NCBI RefSeq assembly: GCF_038397735.1
Contig: NZ_CP151635.1
Coordinates: 2,356,001 to 2,420,000 of the forward strand
Source of the DNA: Microbacterium sp. LWH13-1.2
GTDB taxonomy: Bacteria > Actinomycetota > Actinomycetes > Actinomycetales > Microbacteriaceae
Length of the DNA: 64,000 nt
Direction of reading: 5' to 3'
Part shown: positions 1 through 8,919 of the stretch, in pieces
Layout: each line of letters opens with the position of its first letter
Position numbering within the stretch: the first letter of the stretch is position 1
Position numbers and translations under genes: made by a program
Notes under the pieces: model-generated
Database searches by the model: none
What the model was told of the DNA's origin: nothing
The model's input: the letters and a program-made list of their open reading frames with translations, nothing else

Positions 1-619
1 CGTCGCGGGGGCTGATCGCGGACTTGGTCTCGACGTCGAGGACGAGCTTGTCGAAGTCGGTGCGCTCACCGGCACGGGTGGCGTCGACGCGGTAGCTGAC
101 CTTGAGGACCGGCGAGTAGATCGAGTCGATCGGGATCTGACCGGCCTCTGCGTACTCGTTGCGGTTCTGGGTCGCCGAGACGTAGCCACGGCCACGCTCG
201 ATCGTGAGCTCGAGCTCGAACTTCGCGGTCTCGTTGAGGGTCGCGATGACGAGTTCGGGGTTCTGGATCTCGACACCGGCCGGAGCCGAGATGTCAGCGG
301 CGGTCACTTCGCCCGAACCGGTCTTGCGCAGGTACGCCGTGATCGGCTCGTCGCGCTCCGACGAGACGACGAGCTGCTTGATGTTGAGGATGATCTCGGT
401 GACATCCTCCTTCACGCCGGGGATGGTGCTGAACTCGTGCAGCACGCCGTCGATGCGAACGCTGGTGACCGCGGCGCCGGGGATCGACGACAGCAGGCTG
501 CGACGAAGCGCGTTGCCGATCGTGTATCCGAAGCCGGGCTCCAGAGGCTCGATGATGAACCGGCTCCGGTTCTCGACGATCTTTTCCTCGGTCAGTGTGG
601 GACGCTGTGCAATAAGCAC
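1..619 (-). CDS. rpoA: RNA polymerase alpha subunit, 3' part outside the window
   Basis: The first about 206 residues are present, and the gene runs off the window edge. They form the alpha N-terminal domain that dimerises and nucleates assembly of beta and beta-prime. The conserved block with [13 protein letters not shown] and the HEFSTIPGV segment are clear. The C-terminal domain that touches UP elements and activators is not in view. The start is a GTG at 619-617, read as M-L-I-A-Q-R-P, preceded by AAAGGA. It is the last alpha-operon gene visible, and rpsK precedes it directly where many bacteria have rpsD. Confidence 0.97.
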   Translation of the reverse strand, partial: MLIAQRPTLTEEKIVENRSRFIIEPLEPGFGYTIGNALRRSLLSSIPGAAVTSVRIDGVLHEFSTIPGVKEDVTEIILNIKQLVVSSERDEPITAYLRKTGSGEVTAADISAPAGVEIQNPELVIATLNETAKFELELTIERGRGYVSATQNRNEYAEAGQIPIDSIYSPVLKVSYRVDATRAGERTDFDKLVLDVETKSAISPRD

Positions 620-693
620 TCTGTGTTCCTTTCGATCACATGCCCGCTATATGACATGTGGTGGGGTGAGGTCTTGAGTTTTTGTGAGTCGAT

Positions 694-746
694 GCCCGCT
701 GGCGGGCGTCGAGCCGCTCGGACCCTGAGGCACGAGCGGCTCGACG
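694..746 (-). terminator. Double hairpin between rpsK and rpoA
   Basis: A perfect 14-bp stem pairs 707-720 with 733-746 (arm CGTCGAGCCGCTCG, 12-nt loop). A second 6-bp stem, GCCCGC/GCGGGC, sits at 694-707. On the minus strand the pair is followed about 10 nt later by five A residues, not by a U tract. It may be a partial terminator or an RNA-processing site that lowers rpoA relative to the ribosomal genes. Confidence 0.6.
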
Positions 747-753
747 AGCCGGA

Positions 754-1152
754 TCAGACGCGGCGACGCTTCGGCGGGCGGCAGCCGTTGTGCGCCTGCG
801 GGGTGACGTCCTGGATCGAACCGACCTCGAGGCCGGCGGCAGTCAGCGAACGGATCGCGGTCTCGCGACCCGAGCCCGGTCCCTTGACGAAGACGTCGAC
901 CTTCTTGACGCCGTGCTCCTGCGCCTGGCGGGCGGCCGACTCGGCGGCCATGCCAGCGGCGTAGGGCGTCGACTTGCGCGAGCCCTTGAAGCCCACGCCA
1001 CCCGACGATGCCCAGCTGATGACAGCGCCGGACGGGTCGGTGATCGAGACGATGGTGTTGTTGAACGTCGACTTGATGTGGGCGTGGCCCAGCGCGATGT
1101 TCTTCTTTTCCTTGCGGCGCGGCTTGCGCGCGGCGGCCTTGGGTGCAGCCAT
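754..1152 (-). CDS. rpsK: 30S ribosomal protein S11
   Basis: 132 residues, a few more than the usual 129 because of a basic Ala/Lys/Arg N-terminus. S11 sits on the platform of the small subunit, next to the mRNA exit and the S7/S18 neighbourhood. The family signature is visible: [18 protein letters not shown] early, [17 protein letters not shown] in the middle, and the C-terminal [18 protein letters not shown]. It lies 32 bp downstream of rpsM in the same transcript. Confidence 0.98.
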   Translation of the reverse strand: MAAPKAAARKPRRKEKKNIALGHAHIKSTFNNTIVSITDPSGAVISWASSGGVGFKGSRKSTPYAAGMAAESAARQAQEHGVKKVDVFVKGPGSGRETAIRSLTAAGLEVGSIQDVTPQAHNGCRPPKRRRV

Positions 1153-1184
1153 GAAAGTGTTCTCCTAGTCCCTGGGGGCCGCGC

Positions 1185-1559
<375 letters not shown>

Positions 1560-1691
1560 GCGGTTCTCCTGAGTTTGGTAGAGGTGTGGAGCAGGATCGG
1601 TGCCCGGGCCTCTGTCCCGAGGTGTCCCCCACTCGCGTGGGTTCTGATCCTGCCGTTGTGTGTGTTGAGTTGTGAGTCAGATCCGAAGAGT

Positions 1692-1710
1692 CCGTCGGCG
1701 TGGCCGACGG
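1692..1710 (-). other. Hairpin downstream of rpmJ
   Basis: A 7-bp perfect stem (CCGTCGG, loop CGTGG, CCGACGG) starts five bases after the rpmJ stop, inside the 155-bp rpmJ-rpsM gap. No U tract follows. It may be a processing or attenuation structure. Confidence 0.45.
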
Positions 1711-1714
1711 GTGG

Positions 1715-1831
1715 TCAGCCCTGGCGCTGCTTGTGGCGCGGGTTGCTCTTGCAGATCACCATGACGCGGCCGTGCCGACGGATCACCTTGCAGTGATCGC
1801 AGATGGGCTTGACGCTGGGGTTGACCTTCAT
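1715..1831 (-). CDS. rpmJ: 50S ribosomal protein L36, zinc-binding form
   Basis: 38 residues from ATG at 1831. L36 is the smallest large-subunit protein and sits near the peptidyl-transferase region. It keeps the zinc ligands Cys11, Cys14, Cys27 and His33, so it is the C+ form. Many actinobacteria also carry a ligand-free paralogue used under zinc shortage, which is not in this window. It follows infA and precedes rpsM, the usual order. Confidence 0.96.
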   Translation of the reverse strand: MKVNPSVKPICDHCKVIRRHGRVMVICKSNPRHKQRQG

Positions 1832-1895
1832 GATGTTTCCTGTTCGCTGTCTTCGTACCGCCCCGAGCTGGGGCAGGCCGTTACTTCTCGACCGA

Positions 1896-2117
1896 TCAGC
1901 GGTAGCGGTAGACGATACGGCCGCGGGTGAGGTCGTAGGGGCTGAGCTCCACGACCACGCGGTCCTCGGGGATGATGCGGATGTAGTTCTGCCGCATCTT
2001 GCCGGAGATCGTTGCCAGGACCTTGTGTCCGTTGGAGAGCTCAACGCGGAACATCGCGTTGGGCAGAGCCTCGGAGATCACGCCCTCGATCTCGATGACA
2101 CCGTCTTTCTTAGCCAT
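1896..2117 (-). CDS. infA: Translation initiation factor IF-1
   Basis: 73 residues, a single S1/OB fold. IF-1 occupies the A site of the 30S subunit during initiation and helps IF-2 and IF-3 act. The typical [14 protein letters not shown] start and RGRIVYRYR end are present. It heads the infA-rpmJ-rpsM-rpsK-rpoA group and is separated from the upstream map/DsbA-like genes by a strong hairpin at 2240-2279, so its own promoter is likely in the 180-bp gap. Confidence 0.98.
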   Translation of the reverse strand: MAKKDGVIEIEGVISEALPNAMFRVELSNGHKVLATISGKMRQNYIRIIPEDRVVVELSPYDLTRGRIVYRYR

Positions 2118-2135
2118 AGCCTCGCTGACGCTTCT

Positions 2136-2153
2136 GCAGATCGGTCGATCTGC
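2136..2153 (-). other. Hairpin in the infA leader
   Basis: The arms GCAGATCG and CGATCTGC form a perfect 8-bp inverted repeat with a 2-nt centre, 19 bp upstream of the infA ATG. It could be an operator or a leader hairpin. I see no convincing consensus promoter next to it. Confidence 0.35.
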
Positions 2154-2239
2154 GGTGGGTGGTTGGATTGCGATGCCTCTGCCGATTCAGACACGCCGAA
2201 TCAAGGCGCAAGGCACCAAGGATCTATGTTATCCGAGAA

Positions 2240-2279
2240 CGGGAGTTCCGGCAACCTGAGCAGGATGCCGGAACTCCCG
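2240..2279 (-). terminator. Terminator after the DsbA-like gene
   Basis: A perfect 14-bp stem, 2240-2253 with 2266-2279 (arm CGGGAGTTCCGGCA, 12-nt loop), begins 18 bp after the stop of the DsbA-like gene. The minus strand continues with GTTCTCGGATAAC, so only a weak U-rich run follows. Its position separates the secY-adk-map transcript from infA. Confidence 0.75.
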
Positions 2280-2296
2280 AGTCGATATCGGACAGA

Positions 2297-2956
2297 TCAG
2301 CCGAGGATCTTTGCGAACTCGGTCGCGATCTCGGTGTTGTCGATGCGCGTGCCGTTGACCTCGACCGTCGGAGTTCCCTTGATGTCGTGGGCCTTCGTCT
2401 GCGAGTCGGCGAACTTCGTGTACGTGCCGTCCGCGATGCAGTCGGCGGCAGCTCCCGCACCCGCCTGCTCGGCGAGAGCGCTCAGCTCCTCGACGCTGAG
2501 GCCCGCGGAGTTCTCCTCGGGCTGGTTCGTGAAGAGCAGGTTGAAGTAGTCCAGGGTCGCGTCCGGAGCCTCGGCGGCGACGCAGTACATGGAGCCTGCC
2601 GACAGCGACGAGTACTGACCCGTCGTCGAGTACCGGTTGAGGATCGAGACCGGGTGGATGTTCAGCGTGATCTTGTTGTCGGCTGCCGCCGTCTGCAGCT
2701 GCTCGCCGTATGCGTCCTCGAACTGGCCGCACACGGGGCACATGAAGTCGACGTACGTGTCGATCTCGTCCTCGCCCGTGCCGAAGGAGATCGCGCCGGT
2801 CTCCTCGTTCACGATCGAGCTCTGCGGCGCGGTGCCGGGGTCGGTCGCCTGGTTGTTGAGCGACACGACGACGAAGGCGAGGACGGCCAGAACGACCACC
2901 ACTGCCGCCGAGACGCCGATCACGAACCAGTTGGTGTTGCCTTTCGCGGCTGCCAT
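2297..2956 (-). CDS. Membrane-anchored DsbA-family thiol-disulfide oxidoreductase
   Basis: 219 residues from ATG at 2956. An in-frame start further upstream would only add a non-hydrophobic leader before the transmembrane segment, so I reject it. One transmembrane helix (about residues 10-33) is followed by an extracytoplasmic thioredoxin fold with active site CPVC and the cis-proline loop KGTPTVEVNG. The family oxidises or isomerises cysteines in exported proteins. It is the last gene of the run secY-adk-map and is followed by a strong terminator. The substrate is unknown. A paralogue with CEAC lies at 54.5 kb. Confidence 0.88.
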   Translation of the reverse strand: MAAAKGNTNWFVIGVSAAVVVVLAVLAFVVVSLNNQATDPGTAPQSSIVNEETGAISFGTGEDEIDTYVDFMCPVCGQFEDAYGEQLQTAAADNKITLNIHPVSILNRYSTTGQYSSLSAGSMYCVAAEAPDATLDYFNLLFTNQPEENSAGLSVEELSALAEQAGAGAAADCIADGTYTKFADSQTKAHDIKGTPTVEVNGTRIDNTEIATEFAKILG

Positions 2957-3112
2957 GGTTTTCCGTTTCTGTCGAGGCCCACTCACGGTGGACCCGGCCT
3001 GAAGTCTGCGGGTGCATGCGCACCCATACATCCATTGTGCCCGGAGAAACCTATGTGCGCGTTGTGACGACGCTCTGCGTCGCGACGGACGTCACCGGAA
3101 GCGTCCGCCGGA

Positions 3113-3961
3113 TCAGGCGATCGGCGTCGGCGTCACGCCGAAAGGTGCGAGGCCTGCCGCTCCCCCGTCGACGGACGTGAGCACCCAGATGCCGCCCTCG
3201 TGCAGGGCGACGCTGTGCTCCCAGTGCGACCCGTCGGTGCCGTCGACCGTCGAGACGGTCCAGTCGTCGTCCTCGACGAAGGTCTCGTCGCTGCCGGCGG
3301 TGACCATCGGCTCGATGGCGAGCACGAGCCCGGGCTTGACCTCGGCGCCGGGGTCGGGCGTGCGGTAGTTGAAGACGCTCGGCGCCTCGTGCATCTTGCG
3401 GCCGATGCCGTGACCCACGTATTCACGGAGGATGCCGTAGCTCTCACCGGAGACCGCTGACGGGCCCTGTGCCTCGATGTAGCCCTGGATGGCTGCTCCG
3501 ATGTCCCCCAGGTGCGAGGCGGACGCCATGGCGGCGATCCCGGCCCACATCGACCCCTCGGTCACTCGGGAGAGCTCCTCGCGCTGGGCGACCAGCTCGG
3601 GGCGGCCGTCATCCGGGACGACGACGGTGATCGCGCTGTCTCCGTTCCAGCCCTGGTACTGCGCGCCGCAGTCGATCGAGACGATGTCGCCCGCCTGCAG
3701 CACACGCTCGCCGGGGATGCCGTGCACGACCTCCTCGTTGACCGAGATGCAGGTCGTGTGGCGGTAGCCGCGCACGAGCTGGAAGTTCGACTCCGCGCCG
3801 CGAGCGAGGATCACCCTGTTCGCCTCGGCGTCGAGTTCGAGCGTCGTGACGCCGGGCCGGATCAGCGGACGCACGGCCTCGAGGGCCGCTGCCGTGATGA
3901 GGCCGGGCTCGACCATCGCGCGCAGCTGTGCGGCGCTCTTGTAGATCGACTTGCGGAACAT
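3113..3961 (-). CDS. map: Methionine aminopeptidase, type I
   Basis: 282 residues. It removes the N-terminal Met from nascent proteins using two divalent metals. All ligands are visible in order: His in VVHGIPG, Asp in SIDCG, Asp in NGDSAI, His in YVGHGIG, Glu in LAIEPM and Glu in WEHSVAL. The His of KMHEAP is also kept. The start MFRKSIYKSAAQLRAM has no zinc-finger extension, typical of the bacterial enzyme. It lies 10 bp after adk, in the common secY-adk-map order. Confidence 0.97.
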   Translation of the reverse strand: MFRKSIYKSAAQLRAMVEPGLITAAALEAVRPLIRPGVTTLELDAEANRVILARGAESNFQLVRGYRHTTCISVNEEVVHGIPGERVLQAGDIVSIDCGAQYQGWNGDSAITVVVPDDGRPELVAQREELSRVTEGSMWAGIAAMASASHLGDIGAAIQGYIEAQGPSAVSGESYGILREYVGHGIGRKMHEAPSVFNYRTPDPGAEVKPGLVLAIEPMVTAGSDETFVEDDDWTVSTVDGTDGSHWEHSVALHEGGIWVLTSVDGGAAGLAPFGVTPTPIA

Positions 3962-3971
3962 AGTGCGCGGG

Positions 3972-4568
3972 TCAGGCGGCGAGGCGCAGACCGCGTGCGG
4001 TCAGCGCAGCGAACACGCGCTCGGTGATCTCGTCGAGGCTGCCGACTCCGTCGATGCGGTCGACGACGCCTCGGGGGCCGTAGACCTCGAGGATCGGAGC
4101 CGTCTCGTGCTCGTAGATGTCCAGGCGATGTGCGATGGCCTCGTCGGTGTCGTCCGACCGCCCCTGCTCCGCTGCGCGGAGCTTGAGACGCTCGATGCTC
4201 TCCTCGCGAGGGACGTCGAGCAGGATGACGGCGTCGAGGGACTCGCCTCGCTCCGCGAGGAACGCGTCGAGGTGAGCCACCTGAGCCGAGTTGCGCGGGT
4301 ATCCGTCGAGCAGGAAGCCGTTCGCGGCGTCATCCTGCGACAGGCGATCGCGGACGATCTCACTCGTCAGTTCGTCGGGAACGAGGTCGCCCCGGTCGAG
4401 GACAGCCGTGACCTGCTGGCCGAGCGGCGTGCCCTCTTTGATGTTCGCCCGGAAGATGTCGCCGGTGGAGACGACCGGGATGCCGTAGGACTCGGCGATG
4501 CGAACACCCTGCGTGCCCTTGCCGGACCCCTGCGGTCCGACGATGAGGAGACGAGCTGATCGAGTCAT
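3972..4568 (-). CDS. adk: Adenylate kinase
   Basis: 198 residues. It interconverts AMP plus ATP with two ADP. The P-loop is GPQGSGKGT near residue 11, the AMP-binding helix contains STGDIFRANI, and GFLLDGYPRN is the conserved LID-proximal motif. The LID lacks the long zinc-finger insert, so this is the short actinobacterial form. The ATG at 4568 overlaps the secY stop by 4 nt (ATGA), which indicates translational coupling. Confidence 0.97.
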   Translation of the reverse strand: MTRSARLLIVGPQGSGKGTQGVRIAESYGIPVVSTGDIFRANIKEGTPLGQQVTAVLDRGDLVPDELTSEIVRDRLSQDDAANGFLLDGYPRNSAQVAHLDAFLAERGESLDAVILLDVPREESIERLKLRAAEQGRSDDTDEAIAHRLDIYEHETAPILEVYGPRGVVDRIDGVGSLDEITERVFAALTARGLRLAA

Positions 4569-5887
4569 CGGAGGAGCCCTTCGTAGTGACGCTGCTGCAG
4601 CTGCGCATCGATCTGCTTGACCGTCTCGAGACCGACACCCACGATGATGAGGATCGACGCGCCACCGAACGGGAAGTTCTGGTTGGCGCCGACGGTGGCG
4701 AGAGCGATCAGCGGGATCAGCGCGATCAGGCCGAGGTAGATCGAGCCGGGAAGCGTGATGCGCGTGAGCACGTAGTCGAGGTACTCGGCCGTCGGACGAC
4801 CGGCACGGATGCCGGGGATGAACCCGCCGTACTTCTTCATGTTGTCGGCGACCTCGACAGGGTTGAACGTGATCGCGACGTAGAAGTAGGTGAACCCGAT
4901 GATCAGCAGGAAGTACGCCGCCATGTAGACCGGGTGGTTTCCCGTGGTGAAGTTCGCGCTGATCCAGGTGACCCACGCGGCGGGCTCGGAGCCGTCCTGC
5001 GGGGTGTTGAACTGCGCGATCAGCGCCGGGATGTAGAGGAGCGACGAGGCGAAGATCACGGGGATCACACCCGCCATGTTCACCTTGATCGGGATGTAGG
5101 TGTTCGTGCCGCCGTAGGTGCGGCGACCGACCATGCGCTTGGCGTACTGCACCGGAATGCGACGCTGCGACTGCTCGACGAACACGACGAGGCCCATGAC
5201 GATGATCCCGACCAGCAGCACCAGGAGGAAGACCTCGAAGCCCTTGCTCTCCCAGATGAGCCACATGGCACCGGGGAAGGTGGCGGCGATCGAGGTGAAG
5301 ATCAGAAGCGACATGCCGTTGCCGATGCCGCGCTCGGTGACGAGCTCGGCGAACCACATGATGAGGCCGGTGCCGGCGGTCATCGCCATGATGATGAGCA
5401 GCTGCGCCCACCACACGTCGTTGGTGAGGAGGTTCTGGCATGCGGCGACGTCGGTCGTGCCGAAGAGCTGTCCGCTGCGGGCGACCGTGACGAGGGTCGT
5501 CGACTGCAGCAGTGCCAGCGCGATCGTCAGGTACCGCGTGTACTGGGTGAGTCGTGCCTGACCGGCCTGACCCTCCTTGTGCAGCGCCTCGAAGTGAGGG
5601 ATGACGACCCGGAGGAGCTGGGTGATGATCGTCGCGGTGATGTACGGCATGACGCCGAGCGCGAAGATCGAGAGCTGGAGGAGCGCGCCACCGGAGAAGA
5701 GGTTGACGAGCCCGAGGAGTCCCTCCGTGCCTGAGTTCAGAGCCAGGCACTCCTCGACGTTCGGGAAGTTCACGAACGGAGCAGGGACATTCGAGCCAAG
5801 CCGGTAGATGGCGACGATGGCGAGGGTGAAACCGATCTTCCGACGCAGGTCGGGCGTGCGGAAGATCCGCGCGATGGCGCTAAACAA
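4565..5887 (-). CDS. secY: Protein translocase channel subunit SecY
   Basis: 440 residues with ten predicted membrane helices. SecY forms the lateral-gate channel of the Sec translocon and partners SecE and SecG. The first helix region (RKIGFTLAIVAIYRLGSNVPAP), the plug area and the ITATIITQLL motif identify the family. A terminator-like hairpin at 5950-5980 separates it from rplO, so secY-adk-map may also have an independent promoter. Confidence 0.97.
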   Translation of the reverse strand: MFSAIARIFRTPDLRRKIGFTLAIVAIYRLGSNVPAPFVNFPNVEECLALNSGTEGLLGLVNLFSGGALLQLSIFALGVMPYITATIITQLLRVVIPHFEALHKEGQAGQARLTQYTRYLTIALALLQSTTLVTVARSGQLFGTTDVAACQNLLTNDVWWAQLLIIMAMTAGTGLIMWFAELVTERGIGNGMSLLIFTSIAATFPGAMWLIWESKGFEVFLLVLLVGIIVMGLVVFVEQSQRRIPVQYAKRMVGRRTYGGTNTYIPIKVNMAGVIPVIFASSLLYIPALIAQFNTPQDGSEPAAWVTWISANFTTGNHPVYMAAYFLLIIGFTYFYVAITFNPVEVADNMKKYGGFIPGIRAGRPTAEYLDYVLTRITLPGSIYLGLIALIPLIALATVGANQNFPFGGASILIIVGVGLETVKQIDAQLQQRHYEGLLR

Positions 5888-5949
5888 GGACGTCCTCCTG
5901 AAAAGGTTGCCGATCCCCGAGGGACGGCTGAAAGAACAGGCTAACCCAT

Positions 5950-5980
5950 AAGAGGGGCCGGAGAATCTCCGACCCCTCTT
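5950..5980 (-). terminator. Hairpin between rplO and secY
   Basis: A 15-nt inverted repeat pairs 5950-5964 with 5966-5980. The single non-Watson-Crick position is U-G in minus-strand RNA but A-C in plus-strand RNA, so the structure is selected on the minus strand. It starts 10 bp after the rplO stop. The run after it (CTCTTATGGG) is only slightly U-rich, so termination may be partial. Confidence 0.7.
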
Positions 5981-5989
5981 ATGAAGTGG

Positions 5990-6616
5990 TTACTTGACGG
6001 ATCCGCCAGCAGCCACGATCTTCTGCTCGGCGGAACCCGAGACCTTGTCGACCGCGACGGTGAGCTTCACGGCGATGTCGCCGTTTCCGAGAACCTTGAC
6101 CTTTTCGTTCTTGCGAACGGCACCCTTGGCGACCAGGTCGCTGATGGTGACGTCGCCACCCTTGGGGTACAGCTCCGCGAGCTTCTCCAGGTTCACGACC
6201 TGGTACTCCACGCGGAACGGGTTCTTGAAACCGCGCAGCTTCGGGGTGCGCATGTGCAGAGGCATCTGCCCACCCTCGAAGCCGACGCGAACGGTGTTGC
6301 GAGCCTTCGTACCCTTGGTACCGCGACCCGCCGTCTTGCCCTTGGAGCCCTCACCGCGACCGACACGGGTCTTCGCGGTGTTGGCGCCGGGGACCGGACG
6401 CAGGTGGTGCACCTTGAGCACGCCGGGGCGGGATGCCGGAGCATCCTTCTTCGGCGCAGCCTTCTTGGCAGCCGGCTTCTTGACGGCGTCGGCCTTGGCC
6501 TCGGTCGCCTTCGCCGGTGCCTTCTTGGCGGCGGGCTTCTTCTCGGCTGCGGCCTTGGGAGCGGCAGCCTTCTTCGGGGCCTTCTCAGCCTCGACGGCTT
6601 CGTTCTTCTCAGCCAT
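5990..6616 (-). CDS. rplO: 50S ribosomal protein L15 with Lys/Ala-rich N-terminal extension
   Basis: 208 residues against about 145-150 in most bacteria. The core begins near residue 62 ([22 protein letters not shown]) and has the Gly-rich L15 motifs and [11 protein letters not shown]. Residues 1-60 are almost only Ala, Lys, Glu and Pro, with repeated KKPAAKK units, like a histone H1-type tail. The ATG at 6616 overlaps the rpmD stop, so the long form is the coupled start. L15 is a late assembly protein of the large subunit. Confidence 0.95.
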   Translation of the reverse strand: MAEKNEAVEAEKAPKKAAAPKAAAEKKPAAKKAPAKATEAKADAVKKPAAKKAAPKKDAPASRPGVLKVHHLRPVPGANTAKTRVGRGEGSKGKTAGRGTKGTKARNTVRVGFEGGQMPLHMRTPKLRGFKNPFRVEYQVVNLEKLAELYPKGGDVTISDLVAKGAVRKNEKVKVLGNGDIAVKLTVAVDKVSGSAEQKIVAAGGSVK

Positions 6617-6801
6617 TAGTCGATCTCCTCAACCTTGACGAGGTGGGCGACGGTCTTGACGTAACCGCGCGTCTGCGCGTCGTCGGGGCGAACGGTGCTG
6701 TCACCGATGCGCTTCAGACCGAGGCTGCGCAGCGTGTCACGCTGGTTCTGCTTCTCGCTCACCTTGGACTTGACCTGCGTGACCTTCAGGCGCGCAGCCA
6801 T
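6616..6801 (-). CDS. rpmD: 50S ribosomal protein L30
   Basis: 61 residues. It is a small ferredoxin-like-fold protein of the large subunit. The [27 protein letters not shown] pattern and the C-terminal [12 protein letters not shown] are typical. It is translationally coupled at both ends: its start overlaps the rpsE stop by one base and its stop overlaps the rplO start. Confidence 0.97.
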   Translation of the reverse strand: MAARLKVTQVKSKVSEKQNQRDTLRSLGLKRIGDSTVRPDDAQTRGYVKTVAHLVKVEEID

Positions 6802-7499
6802 CAGGCACCTACCTTCTGTGCGGCGATGGCGTCAGCCTCCGCACGGACGAGACGCGCGGGTGCGACCTGGTCGAACTCGAGGCCACGACGTGCGGCGACC
6901 GCACGGGGCTCCTCGAGCTGCTTCAGAGCCGTCACCGTGGCGTGCACGATGTTGATCGTGTTCGACGAGCCGAGCGACTTCGACAGCACGTCGTGGATAC
7001 CGGCGCACTCGAGCACGGCGCGGACGGGACCACCGGCGATGACACCGGTACCGGCAGCGGCCGGGCGGAGCAGGACGACGCCTGCTGCTGCCTCGCCCTG
7101 CACGGGGTGCGGGATGGTGCTTCCGACGCGCGGAACGCGGAAGAAGTTGCGCTTGGCCTCTTCGACACCCTTCGAGATCGCCAGAGGGACCTCGCGGGCC
7201 TTGCCGTAGCCGACGCCCACCAGACCGTTGCCGTCACCGACGACCACGAGAGCGGTGAAGCTGAAGCGACGACCACCCTTCACGACCTTCGAGACGCGGT
7301 TGATGGTGACCACGCGCTCGAGGAACTGGTTGTCCCCACGGTCGCGGGAGTTGCGGTCACGGCCACCCTGGTTGCGGTCACCACGGCCACCGCCGCGGCG
7401 GTTGTCGCGCTGAGACGGCTCTGCCTGCGTGGTGCCGGCGGCAGTCTCGGAAGTGGCAGCTGCCGCTTCGGTCACTTCGTTCTCCTTGTTGTCACTCAC
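6801..7499 (-). CDS. rpsE: 30S ribosomal protein S5 with Arg/Gly-rich N-terminus
   Basis: 232 residues. S5 sits at the mRNA entry tunnel and affects decoding accuracy. The double-stranded-RNA-binding-like domain ([23 protein letters not shown]) starts near residue 59, and the C-terminal domain follows with the [20 protein letters not shown] segment. Residues 1-58 are an acidic stretch followed by an Arg/Gly/Asn/Asp-rich stretch, longer than in E. coli. The start overlaps the rplR stop by 4 nt. Confidence 0.97.
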   Translation of the reverse strand: MSDNKENEVTEAAAATSETAAGTTQAEPSQRDNRRGGGRGDRNQGGRDRNSRDRGDNQFLERVVTINRVSKVVKGGRRFSFTALVVVGDGNGLVGVGYGKAREVPLAISKGVEEAKRNFFRVPRVGSTIPHPVQGEAAAGVVLLRPAAAGTGVIAGGPVRAVLECAGIHDVLSKSLGSSNTINIVHATVTALKQLEEPRAVAARRGLEFDQVAPARLVRAEADAIAAQKVGA

Positions 7500-7855
7500 A
7501 GTGCCAGACCCCCTTCGCGGGCGCCGTCGGCGATGGCGGCGACACGACCTGCGTAGCGGTTGCCGCCACGGTCGAACACTGCCTCGGAAACGCCGGCAGC
7601 CTTCGCGCGCTCGGCGAGAAGCTCGCCGACCTTGCGTGCCTTGGCGGTCTTGTCGCCCTCGAGCGAGCGCAGGTCGGTCTCGAGCGTCGATGCCGACGCG
7701 ACGGTGTGACCCTTGCTGTCGTCGACAAGCTGCACGAAGACGTGGCGAGCCGAACGGTTGACGACGAGGCGCGGACGCACCTCGGTGCCGACGACCTTCT
7801 TGCGAAGGCGGGCGTGACGACGCGCGCGGGCGTCAGACTTTGACTTGAGAGCCAT
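7496..7855 (-). CDS. rplR: 50S ribosomal protein L18
   Basis: 119 residues. L18 binds 5S rRNA with L5 and L25 and forms the central protuberance. The [37 protein letters not shown] region and the C-terminal [24 protein letters not shown] are the conserved halves. It starts 3 bp after rplF and overlaps rpsE by 4 nt. Confidence 0.97.
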   Translation of the reverse strand: MALKSKSDARARRHARLRKKVVGTEVRPRLVVNRSARHVFVQLVDDSKGHTVASASTLETDLRSLEGDKTAKARKVGELLAERAKAAGVSEAVFDRGGNRYAGRVAAIADGAREGGLAL

Positions 7856-7857
7856 GG

Positions 7858-8394
7858 TTACTTACCACTCTTTCCGGCCTTGCGACGCACGACCTCGCCG
7901 GCGTAGCGCACGCCCTTGCCCTTGTACGGCTCGGGCTTGCGGATCTTGCGGATGTTCGCAGCTGCCTCGCCGACAGCCTGCTTGTCGATACCACTGACCG
8001 TGAGCTTGTTGTTGCCCTCGACCGTCAGCGTGATACCGGCGGGCGGGTCGATGAGGACCGGGTGCGAGAAGCCGAGGGCGAACTCGACCGAGCTGCCCTT
8101 CTGAGCGACGCGGTAACCGGTTCCGACAACCTCGAGACCCTTGGTGTAGCCCTGGGTCACGCCGATGATGTTGTTGTTGATGAGCGTGCGGGTCAGGCCG
8201 TGAAGCGACCGGGACTCGCGCTCGTCGTCGGGACGGGTGACGAGAACCTGGTTCTCCTCGACCGCGACCTCGATGGGCTTTGCGACCGTCAGGGTGAGTT
8301 CACCCTTGGGGCCCTTCACCGCGACCTCACGGCCGTCGACCGAGATGGTCACGCCCGCGGGAACGTCGATGGGAAGTCGTCCAATACGCGACAT
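7858..8394 (-). CDS. rplF: 50S ribosomal protein L6
   Basis: 178 residues, the normal length. It has two repeated L6 domains. The first starts [14 protein letters not shown] with VKGPKGEL, and the second ends in the family signature around the [12 protein letters not shown] segment. L6 sits near the factor-binding site at the base of the L7/L12 stalk. It is 7 bp downstream of rpsH. Confidence 0.98.
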   Translation of the reverse strand: MSRIGRLPIDVPAGVTISVDGREVAVKGPKGELTLTVAKPIEVAVEENQVLVTRPDDERESRSLHGLTRTLINNNIIGVTQGYTKGLEVVGTGYRVAQKGSSVEFALGFSHPVLIDPPAGITLTVEGNNKLTVSGIDKQAVGEAAANIRKIRKPEPYKGKGVRYAGEVVRRKAGKSGK

Positions 8395-8400
8395 TTTCGA

Positions 8401-8799
8401 TTACCACACGTAGGCGAGAACTTCTCCGCCCACGCCCTTCTGCTCTGCCTGACGGTCGGTGAGAAGACCGGAGGAGGTGGACAGGATGGCCACGCCGAGG
8501 CCGCCGAGGACCCTGGGGAGCTCGGTGGACTTCGCGTACACGCGGAGGCCGGGCTTCGACACGCGCTTGATGCCCGCGATCGAACGCTCACGGTTGGGGC
8601 CGTACTTCAGCTGCAGCGTGAGGTTCGAGCCGACGCGAGCGTCAGTCGTCTCCCATCCAGCGATGTAGCCCTCCTGCTGGAGGATCTCGGCGATGTGCGT
8701 CTTGAGCTTGCTCGACGGCAGGGTCACGGAATCGTGGTGCGCCGAGTTCGCGTTACGCAGACGGGTCAGCAGATCTGCGACCGGGTCTGTCATTGTCAT
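8401..8799 (-). CDS. rpsH: 30S ribosomal protein S8
   Basis: 132 residues. S8 binds helix 21 of 16S rRNA and, in E. coli, represses the spc operon. The N-terminal [14 protein letters not shown] and the C-terminal [22 protein letters not shown] are typical. The start may be the ATG at 8799 or the next one at 8793. No rpsN lies between rplE and rpsH. The 120-bp gap instead holds a 12-bp hairpin. Confidence 0.97.
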   Translation of the reverse strand: MTMTDPVADLLTRLRNANSAHHDSVTLPSSKLKTHIAEILQQEGYIAGWETTDARVGSNLTLQLKYGPNRERSIAGIKRVSKPGLRVYAKSTELPRVLGGLGVAILSTSSGLLTDRQAEQKGVGGEVLAYVW

Positions 8800-8885
8800 T
8801 GTTGTTTTCCTTTGTTCATGAGGTTCCGGCTGCCGTTACACGACAGACGGCCTGCGATGACACGCAATCTTCAATTGTACGGGAT

Positions 8886-8912
8886 CGGGCGGGGCGCTGT
8901 GCGCCCCGCCCG
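8886..8912 (-). terminator. GC-rich hairpin between rplE and rpsH
   Basis: A perfect 12-bp stem (CGGGCGGGGCGC, loop TGT, GCGCCCCGCCCG) lies 8 bp after the rplE stop, at the place where rpsN usually sits. No U tract follows. It may be a pause, processing or partial termination site, or a mark left by loss of rpsN. Confidence 0.6.
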
Positions 8913-8919
8913 AAACCGC

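Noticed and set aside
8800..8919. Possible rpsN between rplE and rpsH
   Set aside because: The gap is shorter than any S14 gene, and no frame shows S14 motifs.
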